Positions 60,570 through 64,000 of a DNA stretch of 64,000 nt are shown piece after piece. Source of the stretch: Campylobacter gracilis (GTDB taxonomy: Bacteria; Campylobacterota; Campylobacteria; Campylobacterales; Campylobacteraceae); NCBI RefSeq assembly GCF_001190745.1, contig NZ_CP012196.1, positions 186,001 through 250,000 of the forward strand, read 5' to 3'. A program made the translations under genes and the position numbers. Every line of letters begins with the position of its first letter. Within the stretch, counting starts at the first letter, position 1. The notes under the pieces are model-generated. The model was not told where the DNA came from. It saw only the letters and a program-made list of their open reading frames with translations, and made no database searches.

Positions 60570-60938
60570 TTATTTAGCTGCCGCGCCGACGGTTTTGCGT
60601 TTGCCTTTTCTGGTTCTGGCGTTCGTTTTTGTTTTTTGACCGCGAACCGGAAGACCCTTTCTGTGTCTTAAGCCGCGATAGCCGCCCAAGTCCATAAGCG
60701 CTTTTATATCCATAGCCACTTGTTTGCGAAGATCGCCTTCGACCATATAGTGCTCTTGGATCTCTTTTCTAATAGCGGCGGCTTCATCTTCGCTCAGATC
60801 GGCGACTCTTTTATCGTAAGAAATTCCTGCCGCATCGAGAATTTTTCTCGACGTAAATAAACCTATACCGTAGATATAAGTTAGTCCGTATTCAATCCTT
60901 TTTTTCTTTGGTAGATCTACACCTGCGATACGAGCCAT
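60570..60938 (-). CDS. rpsM: 30S ribosomal protein S13
   Basis: S13 sits in the 30S head and makes intersubunit bridges. The 122-residue product has [26 protein letters not shown] and the C-terminal [17 protein letters not shown]. It begins three bases after the rpmJ stop. Confidence 0.98.
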   Translation of the reverse strand: MARIAGVDLPKKKRIEYGLTYIYGIGLFTSRKILDAAGISYDKRVADLSEDEAAAIRKEIQEHYMVEGDLRKQVAMDIKALMDLGGYRGLRHRKGLPVRGQKTKTNARTRKGKRKTVGAAAK

Positions 60939-60941
60939 AAC

Positions 60942-61055
60942 TTATCCTTGTCTTTGTTTATGTTTTGGATTTTCACAAATAACGTGAACAACACCTTTGC
61001 GCTTGACAATTTTACATTTGTCGCACATTTTCTTAACGGATGGACGAACTTTCAT
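60942..61055 (-). CDS. rpmJ: 50S ribosomal protein L36
   Basis: A 37-residue frame encodes [21 protein letters not shown] and ends HKQRQG, with the C-x2-C...C...H zinc ligands of L36. It lies between infA and rpsM, its usual place, and has AGGAGAG upstream. Confidence 0.97.
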   Translation of the reverse strand: MKVRPSVKKMCDKCKIVKRKGVVHVICENPKHKQRQG

Positions 61056-61141
61056 TCCACTCTCCTAAAATTTTCTCCACTTTAAATGCAAACTGCACCT
61101 AGGTTTAATGAAATTTCAAAAGCGAAAGTATCAAACCAACT

Positions 61142-61170
61142 GTTTTCAAAATAGTGGGGATTTTGAAAAC
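61142..61170. promoter_or_regulatory. 11-bp stem-loop between infA and rpmJ
   Basis: GTTTTCAAAAT (61142-61152) and ATTTTGAAAAC (61160-61170) form a perfect 11-base stem with loop AGTGGGG. It lies in the 172-base gap between infA and rpmJ on their transcript. No T-run follows in the leftward direction. It could attenuate or process the mRNA. A protein-binding palindrome is also possible. Confidence 0.5.
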
Positions 61171-61227
61171 ACTTCTTCCTACAGTTTAGTCGCAAAATCG
61201 CGAGTATATCTAAATTTAACTTTATCC

Positions 61228-61446
61228 TTACTTATAGCGGTAGGTGATCCTGCCTTTATCGAGGCTGTAAGGGGTTAGCTCGACTTTTACGCGATCGCCC
61301 GGCATTATCTTGATGTAGTGCATCCGCATCTTACCAGCGATATGGCATAAAATCACGTGCTTGTTGTCTAGCTCGACCTTAAAAGTCGCGTTCGGCAGCG
61401 CTTCTATGACGTTGCCGTCGATCTCTATGACGTCGTCTTTTGCCAC
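61228..61446 (-). CDS. infA: translation initiation factor IF-1
   Basis: The 72-residue product is a standard S1-like OB-fold IF-1 ([62 protein letters not shown]). It blocks the A-site during initiation. In other Campylobacter it follows map. Here map is 55 kb away, facing it. Confidence 0.98.
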   Translation of the reverse strand: MAKDDVIEIDGNVIEALPNATFKVELDNKHVILCHIAGKMRMHYIKIMPGDRVKVELTPYSLDKGRITYRYK

Positions 61447-61635
61447 AAATTCTCCTTTCTTTTAAATTTAAAAAGGGCGATTATATAGAATTTAAAATTT
61501 TAAACAGCTTAAAAAAAATTTAAAATAAGCAAAATTTCAGATTTATTTCGCTACGCGCGCACTGTTTTTACAGAAGCAAGGCGGCGCTCTTTTTAAAATT
61601 TTAGTATAATGGCTCAAAAATTTTAAAGGAAAAAT

Positions 61636-62508
61636 ATGAAATGGCAAGACGGCAGACGAAGCTCAAACGTGGAGGATGACCGCGCAAGCAGCATGCGCAC
61701 GAGCTCCGGCTCGCTTGGGATGCTGATTCCGATCATCAGGTTTTTGCTCGGCTCAAAGATCGGGCGCATAGTGCTCATAATCGGCGTCGTAGCGTATTTT
61801 ATGGGCTACAACCCTTTGGCGCTTTTAGACGGAGGCGCTAGCACGCAGAGAGAGCCGACCGATAGCCCGCAGGAGCAGGAAAAGCTCGCCTTTGTCTCGG
61901 CGGTGCTAGCTCAAACCGAGGACGTTTGGGGCGAGATATTTAAAAGCGTGGGCGCGCGCTACGAGGAGCCCGGCTTGCGGCTCTTTCGCGATCAGATAGC
62001 AAGCGGCTGCGGCTTTGCGAGCGCGCAGACGGGACCTTTTTATTGCCCGAGGGACCGCAAAATTTATCTGGATCTCAGTTTTTTCGACGAGCTTGCGAAT
62101 AAATACAAAGCGGGCGGCGACTTCGCGCAGGCCTATGTCATCGCGCACGAAGTAGGGCATCACGTTCAAAATTTAGTCGGCACGCTAGAGCAGGTCGCCG
62201 CTCTAAAAAGGCGCGCTCGCAGCGAAGCCGAGCAAAACGCGCTTCAGGTCAAAGTCGAGCTGCAGGCGGACTGCTACGCGGGGGTCTGGGCGCACTATCT
62301 CGCAAAAGCCGGGCGCGTGCTTGAAGCGGGCGACATCGACGAGGCGCTAAATGCCGCCAGCGCGATCGGCGACGATACGTTGCAGCGCAAATTTAGCGGC
62401 CGCGTCGTGCCCGATTCCTTCACGCACGGCACCTCGGCGCAGCGCAAAGAGTGGTTTAAAAAGGGCTTAGCGGGCGGAAACCTAAAGGCTTGCTCGTTTG
62501 AGCCGTAA
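61636..62508 (+). CDS. neutral zinc metallopeptidase, YpfJ family
   Basis: The 290-residue product has one N-terminal membrane helix (IGRIVLIIGVVAYFMGYNPLAL) and the zinc-binding HEVGHH near residue 174, in the family context YVIAHEVGHHVQNLVGTL. The downstream VELQADCYAGVWA supplies the third-ligand region. The start MKWQDGRRSSNVEDDR matches the family N-terminus (AAAGGA upstream). The substrate is unknown. Confidence 0.92.
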   Translation: MKWQDGRRSSNVEDDRASSMRTSSGSLGMLIPIIRFLLGSKIGRIVLIIGVVAYFMGYNPLALLDGGASTQREPTDSPQEQEKLAFVSAVLAQTEDVWGEIFKSVGARYEEPGLRLFRDQIASGCGFASAQTGPFYCPRDRKIYLDLSFFDELANKYKAGGDFAQAYVIAHEVGHHVQNLVGTLEQVAALKRRARSEAEQNALQVKVELQADCYAGVWAHYLAKAGRVLEAGDIDEALNAASAIGDDTLQRKFSGRVVPDSFTHGTSAQRKEWFKKGLAGGNLKACSFEP

Positions 62509-62725
62509 AACTCGGACTTTGAGCTAGCTTGCGGGCTAGATAAAGGCGGCTTAAATTTTAAAATTTAACGCCGAGCTTGAAGGCGGAATTTTAGAATTTT
62601 AATGATCGGCGATTAAGAAGTTTGGGCGGCGCGCACAGCTAGCGCGACGACGGCTTGTTTGAGCGCAGACTCGACTACGGCATAAGAAACCAAAATAGAT
62701 ACGTTAAAAATTTATGGAGGCAAAA

Positions 62726-63154
62726 ATGAATAAAATAACCTGCATCTGCCTAGGCGTGCGAAGCATGCAAAGGGCGCTGAAATTTTACAGAGACGGCCTA
62801 GGATTTAAGACGGATTGCAAAGACGACGACCCGCCGGTATGTTTTTTCAAAACGCCCGGAACCAAATTTGAGCTCTATCCCTTGGGCGCGCTGGCACGAG
62901 ATATCAACGAAAACGATCCGCCCAGAGGCAGCGGATTTGGCGGCATCACGCTAGCCTATAACGTAAAAAACAAAGAGGACGTAGCTAGCGTCATAGAGCT
63001 AGTAAAAAAGGCGGGCGGAGCCATCGTCAAGGAGCCCCAAGATGCGTTTTGGGGCGGATACCACGCGTATTTTGCCGATCCGGACGGATACTACTGGGAG
63101 GTGGTTTGGGGGCCCGGTTTTAAATTTGACGAGGACGGGCTGCTTAAATTTTAG
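62726..63154 (+). CDS. glyoxalase/VOC superfamily protein
   Basis: From ATG 62726 (MNKITCICLGVRSMQRALKFYRDGLG, with GGAGG upstream) the product is 142 residues. The VOC fold shows paired beta-alpha-beta modules and the C-terminal YFADPDGYYWEVVW with the metal-ligand Glu. The family includes glyoxalase I and many unrelated activities. The reaction cannot be assigned. Confidence 0.85.
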   Translation: MNKITCICLGVRSMQRALKFYRDGLGFKTDCKDDDPPVCFFKTPGTKFELYPLGALARDINENDPPRGSGFGGITLAYNVKNKEDVASVIELVKKAGGAIVKEPQDAFWGGYHAYFADPDGYYWEVVWGPGFKFDEDGLLKF

Positions 63155-63551
63155 ATCAAAATTTTTGCGGCCGAGGCTTGTTTGGAGGCGCCAAAGCCTT
63201 TGGCCTAAGCGTGTAAAATTTAAACTCAAAATTTTATTACAAATCATCGGGCGGGTTTTTTGGCTCGTATAGTTTGCGGCACCGTTTTCCCGCGCTTTGC
63301 TCTAAACATCGAGCGAGATTTTACTCTCCGATGTGATCTGCGGCGCAGATTTTACGTGAGGCTAAAATTTACCCGCACCCCGCCCCGTTTCTTTATCGGC
63401 GTTCAGCGACTCTAACCGTACCCGCCGCGCTGTTTTATTCGCGCTCGCAGTACCGCTTTGCTCGCATCGCATGCCGCTACTCAAAGCAAGAAAGCGGATA
63501 TTTCGCGGCGCTTTTATCCGTGAGCGCGGCAAGGAAAATAGCGATAAGCTC
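63155..63551. other. intergenic region, nothing recognised
   Basis: These 397 bases lie between the VOC gene and the oxidoreductase remnant. Open frames are short and lack starts. If the remnant at 63552-63644 was once complete, its missing 3' part would have been here, but I see no recognisable continuation. Confidence 0.4.
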
Positions 63552-63644
63552 CTAGAAGCTTTGCGCGACAGCCTCTTTCAAAAAGCGCTTGTTTATGAGC
63601 GAATTTTCGATGTCGGGATGAGCTAGAATGATTAAGCTTTTCAT
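63552..63644 (-). pseudogene. N-terminal remnant of a flavodoxin-like NAD(P)H oxidoreductase
   Basis: A frame with an intact site (AAAGGAAAAAT) encodes MKSLIILAHPDIENSLINKRFLKEAVAQ and then stops after 30 residues. The start is that of KefF/NQO-type NAD(P)H dehydrogenases (K-x-L-I-I-x-A-H-P, then S-x-x-N-K), which are about 180-200 residues long. The rest of the domain is absent downstream, so this is a truncated relic. Confidence 0.7.
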
Positions 63645-63901
63645 ATTTTTCCTTTAAAATTTTGTTTTTGGGCGATAAAATTTGCCGCTAAAATCGCAGA
63701 TAGAGCTTCGCTTTGAAATTTTATTTTCAAATTAGCGGCAGAATTTTAAGGCAAAATTTCAAGACCGAATTTTAATGCCGAAGCTTCAGTGCCTAAATTT
63801 GACGCCGAAATTCCGTAGTAAATTTCAGCGCATAAATTTTATAATTAAAGCTTAGCGCCCAAATACGCCGGGGCCCTATTTCAAAACGCTAGCTTGGCGC
63901 T

Positions 63902-64000
63902 TTATTTCCCCGCAGCTAGCAGATCTGCAAGCACCTTTGCCGCGTGATCCTTTGCCTTGACGCTTTTATAGACCTTTAAAATTTTGCCGTCCGCACCGAT
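63902..64000 (-). CDS. peroxiredoxin (Bcp-type), C-terminus only
   Basis: The frame entering from the right edge encodes 32 residues, IGADGKILKVYKSVKAKDHAAKVL and an Ala-rich end, and stops at 63902-63904. The pattern I-x-x-D-G-K-I-x-K-V-Y-x-x-V-K...H...V-L is the C-terminal strand and helix of Bcp/AhpC-type thiol peroxidases. The catalytic part lies outside the window. Confidence 0.65.
   Translation of the reverse strand: MGADGKILKVYKSVKAKDHAAKVLADLLAAGK

Overview
The window looks like a Campylobacter chromosome from the higher-GC, oral-type group (gracilis/showae/rectus-like). The ribosomal proteins, RpoA, SecY and the run tkt-ispA-ebfC-murE-(small conserved gene)-nfu follow the gene order known from Campylobacter, and the spacers are full of the AAATTT/AAAATTTT words typical of the genus, while overall G+C is well above C. 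jejuni. The species is an inference.

Chromosome, left flank (1-11990): the 3' part of the S10/spc operon runs rightwards (rpmC end, rpsQ, rplN, rplX, rplE, rpsN, rpsH, rplF, rplR, rpsE, rplO, secY, map). It is followed by a lipid A/protein phosphoethanolamine transferase, a small PLP-enzyme cluster (YheO-like regulator facing ridA and a threonine-synthase-like gene) and a GrpB-type gene.

Prophage (11991-50008): a complete-looking temperate phage of about 38 kb with a podovirus-type head is inserted in the 3' end of tRNA-Ser(CGA), with a 24-bp core duplicated at both ends. Late genes run leftwards from 30.6 to 12.1 kb: terminase, portal, scaffold, SU10-type capsid, ejection proteins, collar fibre, spanins, holin, GH24 lysozyme. 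A small switch module (30.7-32.3 kb) carries a HTH regulator, three phased operator-like palindromes, a strong promoter and a second tyrosine recombinase. Leftward early genes (32.3-37.5 kb) encode a Cro-like protein, an antirepressor, a HTH replication protein, a DNA methyltransferase and small nucleases. An S24-type CI repressor lies at 37.6 kb. Its palindromic sites ATTATC-N3-GATAAT occur as a pair beside cI and as a second, weaker pair at 39.84-39.89 kb, between a leftward cassette of small secreted proteins and a rightward transcription unit.

That rightward unit begins with about 530 bases of strongly structured non-coding sequence. It contains two tRNA-like cassettes with encoded NCCA ends, two stem-loops followed by T-tracts with alternative pairings, and then a gene resembling the CRISPR accessory family Csx20 (predicted ring-nuclease group), without any CRISPR array or cas genes in the window. 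RecE/RecT/SSB recombination genes, a frameshifted methyltransferase, membrane proteins, an AlpA-like Xis and a P4-type integrase follow. This RNA plus Csx20-like locus is my main candidate for an undescribed system, possibly anti-defence.

Chromosome, right flank (50009-64000): a GyrI-like protein, tkt, ispA, ebfC, panD, murE, a small conserved gene, nfu, an L,D-transpeptidase, and then the alpha operon on the minus strand (rplQ, rpoA, rpsD, rpsK, rpsM, rpmJ, infA). A zinc metallopeptidase, a glyoxalase-like gene, a broken oxidoreductase start and the end of a peroxiredoxin gene complete the window. The spc and alpha operons face each other across about 55 kb. Inverting that block would restore the usual map-infA-rpmJ order, so it looks like an inversion.
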